Assembly (NCBI RefSeq): GCF_001424125.1 | Contig: NZ_LMQI01000001.1 | Span: forward strand, 153,662 to 217,661 | From: Cellulomonas sp. Leaf395 | GTDB taxonomy: Bacteria > Actinomycetota > Actinomycetes > Actinomycetales > Cellulomonadaceae | DNA: 64,000 nucleotides | Direction of reading: 5' to 3' | Shown: positions 43,126-52,050 of the stretch, piece after piece | How positions within the stretch are numbered: the first letter of the stretch is position 1 | Layout: the number at the start of each line of letters is the position of its first letter | The notes under the pieces: generated by a model | Database searches by the model: none | The model's input: only the letters and a program-made list of their open reading frames with translations | Told to the model about the DNA's origin: nothing | Made by a program: the position numbers and the translations under genes

Positions 43126-45345
43126 TCAGCGCCGCAGCGCGGTGGTCGGGGGGTGGGTGCTCACGGACGGAGGGCGGACGGTGGTGCCCCAGTCGCTCGG
43201 CGTCGGGCCGAGCTCCAGGTGCAGTCGTCCGCCGCGATGGAGCTCGGTGCCGGTGAGCCAGGTGCGTTCCAGCCGCACACCGTCGAGGTGCACGGAATGG
43301 ACATATTGCGTGGGCCCGCCCGGCGTCGGTTCGATGAATCCGGTGGTCTCGATCGTGAGGTTGCGGTCGCCGACGTCGATGCTCGACTCGCGCCACGCGG
43401 GCGCGCTGATCAGGAACAGGTTCTGGCCCGCGACGGGGAAGAGCCCGAGCGACGCCCACACGAACCACGACGACAGCCCACCGGAGTCGTCGTTGCCGGG
43501 CAGCCCGCCGCGCCCGGTGCTGAATTGGTTCTGCACGATGGCCTGCACAACCTCTGCGGTCCGGTCCGGTCGGCCGGCGTAGTGGTACGACCAGGGCGCC
43601 TCCATGTCCGGCTCGTTGTTCAGGCCCTCGAACCGGTTCAGCGCGTACCCCGTGGCCATCTCCTCGATGCTCGGCCGCACCCCCGGTTGCACCACGGGCG
43701 GAGCGTCGAAGCCGAAGAAGTGGTCGAGCTGCGCGACGAAGGCGTCGTCGCCACCCGAGAGCTTGATGCGTGCGGCCATGTCGTGCAGCAGCCGGAACGA
43801 GTAGTTCCAGCGCCCGCCCTCGTAGTAGGTGGAGTCCTGCAGGAGGCCGGTCTCCTCGTCGAACGCGTTGACCCACCGCGCTGCCAACGGCGTGAACTGC
43901 TCGACCAGCGCCGGGTCACCGACGTGGGCGGCGATCTGCGACGTGCACCAGTACCCGAACGCGAGGTCGAGCGTGTGGCTGATCGGGTGCACCTTGCCGC
44001 GCAGCAGGAAGTCCTCGCCGTACGTCCGGCGCAGGTCGTTGTGCATGTGCACCAACGCCCAGTCCCAGTCCATGCCCGGCAGCCCGAGCTGGCAGAGGTC
44101 GGACAGGAACGTGTGCGCCAGCGCGGACGCCTGCCGGCTGAACTGGTCGGCACCGCGCGCCATCCGGTAGCCGATCGGGAGGTTCCCCTCCTCCTCCGAG
44201 ATGTACAGCAGCGCGTTGGCCAGCTCGACGGCCTTGTCCGGCATCAGCGTCGCCAGGAGCGGCAGCTGCGTCCGGTAGATGTCCCACATGGTCGCGAGGT
44301 CGAACGCGAACGGCCCGTCGGCCGGCCAGAACGGCGACTCGTCCGGCGCCAGGCACGGCTTGATCAGCGAGTGGTAGAGCGCCGTCGAGAAGACGGTCTG
44401 CTTGTCCTTCGACGGCGTGTCCACCCGGATCTTGCCGAGCGCCTCCTGCCAGGTTGTTGCAGTCGCCGCGCGGCGCGTCGTGAAGCTCGACGGGCCCGGA
44501 CCGCACTCACGTTCGAGGTTCTCCCGCGCCTGGTCCACACCCCTCAGCGAGAACCCGAACCGCAGCTCCACCACCTGACCGGGTTCCGACGGCCCCGCCC
44601 ACATCAGCCCGAACGGTCGCAGCGTCGTCGGCCGGATCCGGTCGAAGTCCAGCCGCGTGCCGCCCGGCATGAGCCGACGGTCGTACCAGAGCAGCTGCCG
44701 CCAGCGCGGGTCGTCGCACTCCACATGGATGGCCAGCGGAGCACCTTCGACGACGATCTCGCCCTGCGCGATCCCGGGACTGATCGAGTGCAGGTGCGCC
44801 CGCAGCGGAACCGTCCGGCCGTGGGGGATGGACAGGCCGCCCAGCGAGAAGTCGATGACCAGCCGCGCGTCCCGGTGCGCGGGGAACGTGTACCGGTGGA
44901 CCGCCGACTTGGGACCGACCGTGATCTCCGCACGGATGCCTGAGTCGAGCGTCGCCGTGTAGTAGCCGGGCTCCGCGCTCTCGTCGACGACGTCCCACAG
45001 CTGACCCAGATCGTCCAACGGCTGCAGCATCGGGGTGACGCGGAAGTAGTTGTAGTACTTGCGGATCGCACCCGTGCCGGACTGCTGGAAGTGCGTGAAC
45101 CCGCTGGCCACCTGCCGGTCGTACAGCTCCGTCGGGAGGCCCTCCGTGCCGAGGTCGTAGCGGCCGTACCCCGTCGGGTAAGCGCCCGAGTACGCGCACG
45201 CGCTGACCATGCCGAGCGGGTACGTCGCGCCCGGGTGCGTGTTGCCGACCTGCGGCTTCGGCCACCACCATGTCCGTGCGAGGCCTTCTTGACCCGGCAG
45301 GCTCGTGGCCTCCGTGCCGATGAAAGGGTCGACGCGCTCGAACAT
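43126..45345 (-). CDS. GH92-family alpha-mannosidase-like glycosidase
   Basis: This 739-residue protein matches GH92 exo-alpha-mannosidases. It starts VDPFIGTEATSLPGQEGL, has WWWPKPQVGNTHPGATYPLGM and TGYGRYDLG, and later has DIYRTQLPLLATLMP and the catalytic-base region NDDSGGLSSWFVWASLGLFPV. It lacks a signal peptide, so it acts in the cytoplasm, unlike many secreted GH92 enzymes. It is operonic with a GT4 glycosyltransferase, suggesting turnover of an intracellular alpha-mannoside or glucoside. GAGGAG precedes the ATG. Confidence 0.9.
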   Translation of the reverse strand: MFERVDPFIGTEATSLPGQEGLARTWWWPKPQVGNTHPGATYPLGMVSACAYSGAYPTGYGRYDLGTEGLPTELYDRQVASGFTHFQQSGTGAIRKYYNYFRVTPMLQPLDDLGQLWDVVDESAEPGYYTATLDSGIRAEITVGPKSAVHRYTFPAHRDARLVIDFSLGGLSIPHGRTVPLRAHLHSISPGIAQGEIVVEGAPLAIHVECDDPRWRQLLWYDRRLMPGGTRLDFDRIRPTTLRPFGLMWAGPSEPGQVVELRFGFSLRGVDQARENLERECGPGPSSFTTRRAATATTWQEALGKIRVDTPSKDKQTVFSTALYHSLIKPCLAPDESPFWPADGPFAFDLATMWDIYRTQLPLLATLMPDKAVELANALLYISEEEGNLPIGYRMARGADQFSRQASALAHTFLSDLCQLGLPGMDWDWALVHMHNDLRRTYGEDFLLRGKVHPISHTLDLAFGYWCTSQIAAHVGDPALVEQFTPLAARWVNAFDEETGLLQDSTYYEGGRWNYSFRLLHDMAARIKLSGGDDAFVAQLDHFFGFDAPPVVQPGVRPSIEEMATGYALNRFEGLNNEPDMEAPWSYHYAGRPDRTAEVVQAIVQNQFSTGRGGLPGNDDSGGLSSWFVWASLGLFPVAGQNLFLISAPAWRESSIDVGDRNLTIETTGFIEPTPGGPTQYVHSVHLDGVRLERTWLTGTELHRGGRLHLELGPTPSDWGTTVRPPSVSTHPPTTALRR

Positions 45346-45531
45346 CCGCCGCTCCTCGCGCTCGTCCGTCGGGACGCTGGGGTCGCGTGCGGGCGACGCC
45401 TGCGTCTATGCCTCGTTGAGGGGACGGTACGGGGGGAGTGTTGCGGGGGGGTTTCGTGGGCTGAGCAAGCACGGCGAGCATCGCGCGAGCTTGAGCGCAT
45501 TGCATCCATTCGGAGCTAGCTTTTCGATGGA

Positions 45532-46113
45532 ATGCGGGCGAAGCTGCTCGACATGGTCCAGCGCTACGCAAGGTTCACGCGTAGCGAGATAACGGCCGCT
45601 GAGGCAGTGGAGTTGAGCACCGTCGATTCAGTCGCGGCTCAGTTGTCAACTCACCTGGAGGCGCGAACCGAGGACATCGACCTCGTCCACATTCACGGTG
45701 CCGGTAGCAGTGCGGTCCAGCGAATCGTCTCTGAGTTGCTTTTCGCGGACTTGGGGTTTCGCGAGGAGGTGGTCCTCACGCCGGAGGTTGGGCTTGTCAC
45801 CCGTGCCCGGCCCGACTTCGTGTACCCGCTCGGGCTCGGCCGTGGAATCGTCGCGGAGGTCGAACGAGGAGGCACGACGACCAATAACCACGACCTCAAA
45901 GACTTCTGGAAGGTCCACATCGCACCCGACGCGCACCACCTGTTCCTGATCGTTCCCATGGCAAATTGGAATGCCGCGGGAGGCGCTCGCGAGCGGCCGT
46001 TTGCCCGGGTCGCTCGTCGGATTCAGGCCTTCTTCGGCGACCCACGCCGGGAAGTCGACGTGCTCAGCGCCCACATATTCGGATACGGCGGACTGGGTCA
46101 GAGCGCCCGCTGA
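45532..46113 (+). CDS. Lower-G+C hypothetical protein, possible nuclease-like fold
   Basis: I do not recognise this 193-residue protein with certainty. Its base composition is visibly lower in G+C than both neighbours, and it uses codons that are rare here (ATA, AAA, TCA, TTG), which suggests recent transfer. The stretch RPDFVYPLGLGRG followed by IVAEVERGGTTTNNHDLKDFWKVH has a PD...ExE pattern like PD-(D/E)XK or BglII-type nucleases, but the lysine is missing. No methylase lies nearby. The ATG at 45532 has only a weak GATGGA upstream. Confidence 0.7.
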   Translation: MRAKLLDMVQRYARFTRSEITAAEAVELSTVDSVAAQLSTHLEARTEDIDLVHIHGAGSSAVQRIVSELLFADLGFREEVVLTPEVGLVTRARPDFVYPLGLGRGIVAEVERGGTTTNNHDLKDFWKVHIAPDAHHLFLIVPMANWNAAGGARERPFARVARRIQAFFGDPRREVDVLSAHIFGYGGLGQSAR

Positions 46114-46121
46114 GCACGCCG

Positions 46122-46136
46122 CACGCGTTGCGCGTG
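46122..46136 (+). terminator. Short hairpin after the lower-G+C gene
   Basis: CACGCG, loop TTG, CGCGTG lies 8 nt after the stop at 46113. The stem is only 6 bp, so terminator function is uncertain. Confidence 0.3.
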
Positions 46137-46212
46137 GGCGATCGTCGGGAGATCGTGGGCTCGGCGCAGGTGCGCGCCCTGTCTCTTGCCGCCGCTCAAA
46201 GGACGCGCCTTC

Positions 46213-47697
46213 ATGACGGACGGCCAGTCCCGGCAAGCGATCGCCGTGCCCCGCTCCGCCTGGAACGCGCTCATCGTCCTCATGGCTGGCATGTTCATGG
46301 CCTTGCTGGACACGACGATCGTCAACGTCGCCCTCCCGACCATCCAGGTCAGCCTGGACGCGTCAGAGGCGACGCTCAGCTGGATCATCAGCGGCTACGC
46401 GCTGGCGTTCGGTATCGCGCTGATCCCCGCGGGCCGGATCGGTGACCGGATCGGCCACAAGTGGGTCTTCTTCACGGGCTTGCTGCTGTTCACGATCGCG
46501 AGCCTGTTCTGCGGGCTCGCGCAGAACAGTCTGCAGCTGGTCGTCGCGCGGGTGGTCCAGGGCCTGGCGGGCGGCATCTTCGTCCCGGCGGTCACGGCGA
46601 TGATCCAGTTGTTGTTCCCGGGGCCGGTGCGCGGCAAGGCGTTCGCGATCATGGGCTCGGTCATCGGGGTCTCGACGGCTCTCGGACCGATTCTCGGCGG
46701 GTTGATCATCCAGGCGTTCGGCGACGTGAACGGGTGGCGGCTGGTGTTCTGGGTCAACCTCCCGATCGGTGTCGTTGCCTTGATCGCGGCCGCGAGGATC
46801 CTGCCGGCAGGTGCGGAGGGTAGGGCGAAGGACGGGTACGACTTCGTCGGGCTGGCGCTGCTCACCACGGGACTGATCGCGTTGCTGGTGCCGCTGATCG
46901 AGGGGCAGGACAAAGGCTGGCAGACGTGGACGTTCGTCACGCTGGCGGCGGGTGTGCTGCTGATCGTGGCGTTCGCGTTCTGGGAGAAGCGGATCGAGGA
47001 CGACAACCCGATGGTGCCGCCGCACCTGTTCTCCCACCCGGCGTTCACCGGGGGCACGATCCTCGCGCTCGTCTACTTCGCTGCGTTCACCAGCATCTTC
47101 TTCACCATCTCGCTGCTGTGGCAGGCGGGCCTCGGCCACACGGCGCTCGAGTCCGGGCTGGTGGCGGTGCCGTTCGCGATCGGGAGCATCATCGGTGCCT
47201 CGCAGAGCAACCGGCTCTCGAAGCGCCTCGGGCGGACGGTGCTCATCGTCGGTACGGGGATGGTGGCAGTCGGCCTGGTCTCGACGTGGCTCGTCCTGCG
47301 TTTCGTCGACGCGGCGGACCTCGTCAGCTGGGACCTGCTCCTGCCGCTGCTGATCGCCGGCATCGGCAGCGGGCTGTTCATCGCACCGAACGCGCAGTTC
47401 ATCGTCGCGACCGTCGATCGCTCCGAAGCCGGGGCCGCCAGCGGCGTGATCAGCGTGATGCAGCGCGTCGGTTCCGCGATCGGGATCGCGGTCATCGGCA
47501 GCGTCCTGTTCGGCACGCTGCACATCACCAGCAACGACCCGACGCAGATCGCGCAGGCGTTCGTCGACAGCGCCGCGCACGCGATGGCCGTCAGTGCAGT
47601 GCTTGCCGTCGTGAGCTTCGCGCTGGTGTTCGTGCTGCCGAGGAAGGTCGACACACCCGGAGGGCGGCCGCCGGCCGACGCGCGTCGCGAGGCGTAA
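46213..47697 (+). CDS. DHA2 (EmrB/QacA) MFS multidrug exporter
   Basis: This 494-residue 14-helix exporter has MALLDTTIVNVALPTIQVSL in helix 1 (the DHA2 signature), motif A at PAGRIGDRIGHKWVFF and motif C at VIGVSTALGPILGGLI. It resembles LfrA/EmrB-type proteins that export cationic dyes and drugs. The ATG at 46213 follows AAAGGA; a TTG at 46186 is an alternative. It is convergent with the LLM oxidoreductase gene, with only 9 nt between the stops. Confidence 0.93.
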   Translation: MTDGQSRQAIAVPRSAWNALIVLMAGMFMALLDTTIVNVALPTIQVSLDASEATLSWIISGYALAFGIALIPAGRIGDRIGHKWVFFTGLLLFTIASLFCGLAQNSLQLVVARVVQGLAGGIFVPAVTAMIQLLFPGPVRGKAFAIMGSVIGVSTALGPILGGLIIQAFGDVNGWRLVFWVNLPIGVVALIAAARILPAGAEGRAKDGYDFVGLALLTTGLIALLVPLIEGQDKGWQTWTFVTLAAGVLLIVAFAFWEKRIEDDNPMVPPHLFSHPAFTGGTILALVYFAAFTSIFFTISLLWQAGLGHTALESGLVAVPFAIGSIIGASQSNRLSKRLGRTVLIVGTGMVAVGLVSTWLVLRFVDAADLVSWDLLLPLLIAGIGSGLFIAPNAQFIVATVDRSEAGAASGVISVMQRVGSAIGIAVIGSVLFGTLHITSNDPTQIAQAFVDSAAHAMAVSAVLAVVSFALVFVLPRKVDTPGGRPPADARREA

Positions 47698-47706
47698 CCG
47701 GTTCGC

Positions 47707-48771
47707 TCATCCGCGCAGAAGCGGGAGCAGCTGGTCGCCCTGCCGTTCGATCTCCCGCAGGTACGGGGTGTCGGAGAGAACGAAGTGCGTCACGCCGAGG
47801 GTTTCGTACTTGCGCAGCGACGTTGCGACGTCGTCGGCAGATCCGACGAGCCACGTGGTGCCCGCGCCCCCGCCACCGAACCGGCCGGGTGCGGTGTAGA
47901 GGTTGTCGTCGAGCACGTCGCCCTGCGCAGCCAGGTCGAGCAGGCGCTGCTGGCCGACGGCCGTCCGACGGTGCGGGTTCTGCGGGGCGGCGCCCTGTGT
48001 GGCGGCCATCTGCGCGACCTTCGCCTCGGCGTCGGCCCAGGCTTCCTCGGTGGTGTCCCGCACGAGGGTCGTCACACGGAGGCCGAACTCCAGGGGAGCG
48101 TGCTCCCGTCCGACCTCGTCGCTGAGCGCCCGCAGACGCTCGATGCGGTCCCGCACCCCGGCCAAGGGCTCGCCCCAGAAGAGCTGGACGTCGGCCTCGG
48201 CTGCCGCGACACGCTCGGCCGCGTCGGACGCACCCCCGAAGTAGAGCGTCGGGTGCAGGCGTCCGTCGCGCGGTTCGATCCGCGGGACCACGGTCGACCC
48301 CGTCAGCTGGAAGTGCTCGCCGTCGTGGTGCACGTCCTCCTGCGTCCAGAGGCGGCGCACGACCTGCATGAACTCCCGCGTCCGCGCATAGCGGTCCGCC
48401 TGGTCGCCCTCGACGTCGCCGTACGCGCCGAGGTTGTCCTTGCCGGAGACGATGTTGATGCGCACGCGCCCACCCGTGAGGTGGTCCAGGGTCGCCGCGG
48501 CGGACGCGAAGTTGGCGGGACGCCAGTACCCGGGCCGGATCGCGATGAGCGGCTCGAACGTGGCGGTGCGGGCGGCCAGGGCTGTGGCGACGGTGAACGT
48601 GTCGGGCCGGCCCCAGCCGGTGCCGAGCAGCGCGCCCGTCCAGCCGTGGTTCTCGAGCGCCACGGCCCGCTCGGTCAGGGTCGACAGGCTGTTGTGGTGC
48701 GCCACGACGGAGTCGCCGCGGTGTCCGGGGGCGACCTCATTGGGGATGTACCAGAGGTAGGTCGAGCTCAT
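47707..48771 (-). CDS. SsuD-like FMN-dependent monooxygenase (LLM class)
   Basis: This 354-residue luciferase-like monooxygenase is close to alkanesulfonate monooxygenase SsuD. Typical parts are WTGALLGTGWGRPDTFTVATALAARTATFEPLIAIRPG, DHLTGGRVRINIVSGKDNLGAYGD and PTLYFGGASDAAERVAAAEADVQLFWGEP. It would use FMNH2 and oxygen to release sulfite from an organosulfonate. No ABC sulfonate importer is adjacent. GAGGAA precedes the ATG. Confidence 0.88.
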   Translation of the reverse strand: MSSTYLWYIPNEVAPGHRGDSVVAHHNSLSTLTERAVALENHGWTGALLGTGWGRPDTFTVATALAARTATFEPLIAIRPGYWRPANFASAAATLDHLTGGRVRINIVSGKDNLGAYGDVEGDQADRYARTREFMQVVRRLWTQEDVHHDGEHFQLTGSTVVPRIEPRDGRLHPTLYFGGASDAAERVAAAEADVQLFWGEPLAGVRDRIERLRALSDEVGREHAPLEFGLRVTTLVRDTTEEAWADAEAKVAQMAATQGAAPQNPHRRTAVGQQRLLDLAAQGDVLDDNLYTAPGRFGGGGAGTTWLVGSADDVATSLRKYETLGVTHFVLSDTPYLREIERQGDQLLPLLRG

Positions 48772-48969
48772 GGAGGGTTCCTCGGATTTCGTCGGAGCGG
48801 TTCGGCTCAGCCGGCGCATCGTGCCCGAGTCCCGGGCAATACGTCACTAAGCCGATCGACATGCTCGACATGTGATACCGACCTCCGGCCATCCGTCCCT
48901 CGTCGGACGGCCACCTCCCCGTCGGCCTGCCGTCACACCCCCGCCACGTCGCGCGAGTGCACTGGACCC

Positions 48970-49293
48970 ATGGCCACCACGTCGGACGCCACCCGCCTCC
49001 GCTCCGCCACCGACCACCACGAGCCGATCCCGGGTTCGACCGTCTGGGCCGTCGCCCACCCGATCGGAGAGGCTCCGATCACCGGCCCGGACACGCGCTG
49101 GGTCGTCGTCATGGGCGAGGTCATGGGTGTTCTGCTGGACACGCCGGGGTTCCCGCACGGGCAGGTGTGGTCATCGGAGGAGCTGTGCCGGGAGCACGCG
49201 TGGGCTCGCCACGTCGTGGGTCGGCGGACGGGGTTCGAGGTGCACAGGATCGAGGTCGTGACACCCTCCCTGTTCCGGCTGGCGACGAGGTGA
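48970..49293 (+). CDS. Hypothetical protein, 107 aa
   Basis: I do not recognise this 107-residue protein. It is soluble, with a compact part VWAVAHPIGEAPITGPDTRWVVVMGEVMGVLLDTPGFPHGQVW and a short helix EELCREHAWARHVVG. There is no signal or membrane segment. TGCACT lies 6 nt before the ATG without a Shine-Dalgarno sequence. It is divergent from the SsuD-like gene and followed by the SseB-like gene. Confidence 0.65.
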   Translation: MATTSDATRLRSATDHHEPIPGSTVWAVAHPIGEAPITGPDTRWVVVMGEVMGVLLDTPGFPHGQVWSSEELCREHAWARHVVGRRTGFEVHRIEVVTPSLFRLATR

Positions 49294-49338
49294 ACCGCCG
49301 GTAGCGTGAGCCTCGCCCGCAACGACGAGGGAGCACCG

Positions 49339-49722
49339 ATGAAGGACTTCGACCAGGCGCTGCGCACCGCGGCCCCCGGCACGATCGACGGCGCCAAGCT
49401 GCTCACGCGGTTCGCGTACGAGCAGGTCGCAGTCCCGAGCGGCGGCCCGGTCGGGGAGCACCTGGAGGGCTTCATCCCCGCGCTCGTGCAGCGTGACGGC
49501 TCGCACCACCTCGTGGCGTTCTCGTCGGTGCAGCGGTTCAGGGACGAGGGGCGGCTCGGGGGCGAGGCGGTCGCGATGCCGGTCCGGGAGGTGCTGCTGC
49601 GGATGCCCGCGGACGTGGGCATCGTGATCAACCCCGGCAGCTCGCAGGGGTTCGAGCTGGGTCCGGACGTCGTCGCGAAGCTGCGCGACGAGCTGACGCG
49701 GCCGCACGACGAGTCGCCGTGA
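49339..49722 (+). CDS. SseB-like domain protein
   Basis: This 127-residue protein resembles the C-terminal SseB/YP_-type domain. FIPALVQRDGSHHLVAFSSVQRFRDEG and MPADVGIVINPGSSQGFELGPDVVAKLR carry the family pattern, in which a short beta sheet ends with the NPGS turn. Such domains are found alone or in tandem in actinobacteria, and their role is unknown. GAGGGAG precedes the ATG at 49339. Confidence 0.72.
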   Translation: MKDFDQALRTAAPGTIDGAKLLTRFAYEQVAVPSGGPVGEHLEGFIPALVQRDGSHHLVAFSSVQRFRDEGRLGGEAVAMPVREVLLRMPADVGIVINPGSSQGFELGPDVVAKLRDELTRPHDESP

Positions 49723-49742
49723 GCCGCGTCAGCACCGAGTGA

Positions 49743-50534
49743 CTACGCCGGCACCTTCACGGTCGTGAGGAACGCGGCCGCCTGAGTGAGGTCGTCGAAC
49801 TCGTCCTCGACCAGGTCCACGAGCAGGTCGTTGCTCCACACGATGAGCCGACCGATCGTGAACTGCTCCTTGGCGACCTCCGGCAGGCTCAGCCCGTAGA
49901 CGCGCTGCGCGATCTCCTTCTTGCCGCCGCGCGCCCCGCCGTAGGTGGAGATGGGCAGGTACGACTCGGGGGAGGTGGCGACGAGGACCCGGGTGAGCGT
50001 CGGCTCCTTGAAGCCCGTCATGCCGAGCCCGCCCTGGCCGAGGATCAGCCGCGTGAGCCGGTCCGGCAGCGGCACCGAGGTGGGGCCGTACAGCAGGTAG
50101 CGGATGGTGTTGCGGGTGCGGGCCGACGCCTCACGCTCGCCCATCGTCTTCCACGCCCGGTTGAACGAGGCGGTGGTCGCGTTCGTCGCGCCCGGCGTCT
50201 CGTTCACGAACGACAGCAGGTCGCGGGGGTCGCAGTCGGCCACCTCGTCGCGGGCGAACACCTGCTGGTAGTGGGACCAGTCGAACCCGGGCTCGGTGGG
50301 CGGCGACGTCGCGGCCAGCGCGGCGACCTTGTCCCACCGGGCCGGGTCGACAGCGGAGCGGTCGGGGAACGCGGCTTGCAGGTCGGCCGACGAGGACGGC
50401 AGGGGGGCCGACGTCTTCGACTCTCCGCGGGTCCACTGGTGTGCGCAGGCGGTGCATCGGATGGTGCGGCGATCGTCCGCCAACCGTTCGACGAGTTCGA
50501 GCTCTCCGGACGTACAGACCGGGCATGTCAGCAT
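49743..50534 (-). CDS. Zinc-ribbon protein of unknown function
   Basis: This 263-residue protein begins with a zinc ribbon (CPVC at residues 4-7 and CTAC at 27-30) and has no other domain I can name. The rest is probably helical, with conserved-looking patches FDWSHYQQVFARDEVADCD, GLGMTGFKEPTLTRVLVATSPESYLPI and FTIGRLIVWSNDLLVDLVEDEF. It may bind nucleic acid or protein through the ribbon. GAAGGAG precedes the ATG. Confidence 0.65.
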   Translation of the reverse strand: MLTCPVCTSGELELVERLADDRRTIRCTACAHQWTRGESKTSAPLPSSSADLQAAFPDRSAVDPARWDKVAALAATSPPTEPGFDWSHYQQVFARDEVADCDPRDLLSFVNETPGATNATTASFNRAWKTMGEREASARTRNTIRYLLYGPTSVPLPDRLTRLILGQGGLGMTGFKEPTLTRVLVATSPESYLPISTYGGARGGKKEIAQRVYGLSLPEVAKEQFTIGRLIVWSNDLLVDLVEDEFDDLTQAAAFLTTVKVPA

Positions 50535-50549
50535 GGTGCTCCTTCGTCT

Positions 50550-51215
50550 CTACGAAGAGTGTGACGCACCCAGCGGTGCTCCGGGGACGGTCGGCGGATG
50601 CAGCCACCAGGTGATGCCCGTCCCGATGCGCTCCAGACCGCACTTCTCGTAGAGGCGGACGCCGGTCGGCGTCGAGTTGAGGACCACGTGCCGGGCCCCG
50701 GCGTCGGCTGCGGCGGCGCACACGGCTTGCATCAGCCCCGTGCCCAGCCCGCGGCGTTGGAACGTCGGCCAGACCTCCATGTCGAAGACGCCGGCGAGGT
50801 GATCGACGCGGTGCGACGCCGCCCGGCCCGCGAGCCGTCCGTCGACGTGGGCCGCGGCGTACCAGGCGCGCTCCCAGGCGTCCTGCAGCTCGACCCGCGG
50901 ATCCGCCGGGAGACCGCCCAGGTCGATCGGGCCGGTCATCCACCACGGAGACCAGCCCTTCTCGAACCCCGCCGCCGCGAGCGGGGCCGGGTCGACGTCG
51001 AGCCCGAGCCACGCGCCGACGACGGTGCTCCCGCCGGCGCGAGCGCGTTCCACGCCGCGGGCGAGGGCCGCCGGGTCGATTAGCTGCGGAAACATCAGGT
51101 CGCCGTTGGCCCAGACCAGTCCGGTGTCCTCCCACGCGTCGACCCCGAGGACCTCGGACCGGTGCTGGAACCAGCTGGTCTGGACGCGCTCGCAGTCGGC
51201 GACGGTCACGCTCAC
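50550..51215 (-). CDS. GNAT-family N-acetyltransferase
   Basis: This 221-residue acetyltransferase has its GNAT core in the second half: LAGVFDMEVWPTFQRRGLGTGLMQAVCAAAADAGARHVVLNSTPTGVRLYEKCGLERIG. RRGLGTG is the acetyl-CoA pyrophosphate loop. The first 100 residues may form a second, degenerate GNAT-like lobe. The substrate is unknown. The GTG at 51215 overlaps the stop of the LLM gene (GTGA), so both are translated together. Confidence 0.88.
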   Translation of the reverse strand: MSVTVADCERVQTSWFQHRSEVLGVDAWEDTGLVWANGDLMFPQLIDPAALARGVERARAGGSTVVGAWLGLDVDPAPLAAAGFEKGWSPWWMTGPIDLGGLPADPRVELQDAWERAWYAAAHVDGRLAGRAASHRVDHLAGVFDMEVWPTFQRRGLGTGLMQAVCAAAADAGARHVVLNSTPTGVRLYEKCGLERIGTGITWWLHPPTVPGAPLGASHSS

Positions 51216-52036
51216 GTGGGGAGGGGTCCTTGGCGGATCCGGTCGAGGAGGCCGTCGGGGGTGACGGTGTCGAAGTTCCAGTTGGAGTCGATCCACCAGG
51301 TGACGCCGGCGTCCTCGAGCGCGGCGATCTTGTCCGCTGCCTCGGCAGGGTCGGCCGGGAGCACGCCCTCGGCGACCAGCTCGACGGGCGTACCGCCGCT
51401 GTGCTCGTCCACCCAGGACCGCACGGACCGCCACTCGTCGGGCTTCAGCGGGTCGAACCCGTCCTCCCGCCGGACCGCGATGACCCCGTCGCGCGCGAGT
51501 GCACGGCGCATCGACCGTGGCGCGAACCAGGCGCCGATGACCCAGACGGGGATCGCTCCTCGCACCGGCCGAGGCCGGAACTCGAGATCGGTGACCTGGT
51601 AGTGGGTCCCTTGGTAGCTGAACTTCTCCCCGGTCCAGGCGAGGTCGAGGATCGCGAGGGAGTCGTCGAGAAGTGCGGCGCGCTCCTTGACGTCGGTGGT
51701 CTCACCGGAGACGCGGCTGTAGGCACCGTCGTCGATGGCGCCGAGGCCCACGGGCAGGACCAAGCGGCCGCCGGACAGGTGGTCGACGGTCAGTGCCTGG
51801 CGCGCGACCTCCCAGGGCTTGCGCCGCGGCAGCGAGAACACCATGGCGCCGAGCGTGATCCGGCTGGTCCGCACCGCGGCGGCGCCGAGCACGGTCCACG
51901 GGTCGAACGTGTCCATGGGGCCGACGCTGATGCCGTCCCAGGCCATGAACGCGTCCCAGCCGGCATCCTCTGCCGCGACGGCCATCTCGATGTTCTGGGC
52001 TGCGGAACCGCACGACGCGGTGACACCGAACTTCAT
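51212..52036 (-). CDS. F420-dependent LLM-class oxidoreductase
   Basis: This 274-residue luciferase-like oxidoreductase has a (beta/alpha)8 pattern: AVAAEDAGWDAFMAWDGIS, VRTSRITLGAMVFSLPRRKPWEVARQALTVDHLSGGRLVLPVGLG and PVWVIGAWFAPRSMRRALARDGVI. Actinobacterial relatives use F420 or FMN. The substrate is unknown. TAGCGT (52050-52045) lies 8 nt before the ATG, and its TAG is also the stop codon of the upstream epimerase gene. Confidence 0.88.
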   Translation of the reverse strand: MKFGVTASCGSAAQNIEMAVAAEDAGWDAFMAWDGISVGPMDTFDPWTVLGAAAVRTSRITLGAMVFSLPRRKPWEVARQALTVDHLSGGRLVLPVGLGAIDDGAYSRVSGETTDVKERAALLDDSLAILDLAWTGEKFSYQGTHYQVTDLEFRPRPVRGAIPVWVIGAWFAPRSMRRALARDGVIAVRREDGFDPLKPDEWRSVRSWVDEHSGGTPVELVAEGVLPADPAEAADKIAALEDAGVTWWIDSNWNFDTVTPDGLLDRIRQGPLPT

Positions 52037-52044
52037 GGGAGCCG

Positions 52045-52050
52045 ACGCTA
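52045..52050 (-). promoter_or_regulatory. Leaderless -10 element overlapping a stop codon
   Basis: TAGCGT lies 8 nt before the ATG at 52036. Its first three bases are the stop codon of the gene at 52048-52989. Confidence 0.4.

Noticed and set aside
41062..44943. 1293-codon plus-strand frame across the PPOX, GT4 and GH92 genes
   Set aside because: It spans three genes with clear motifs on the minus strand and is a composition artefact.
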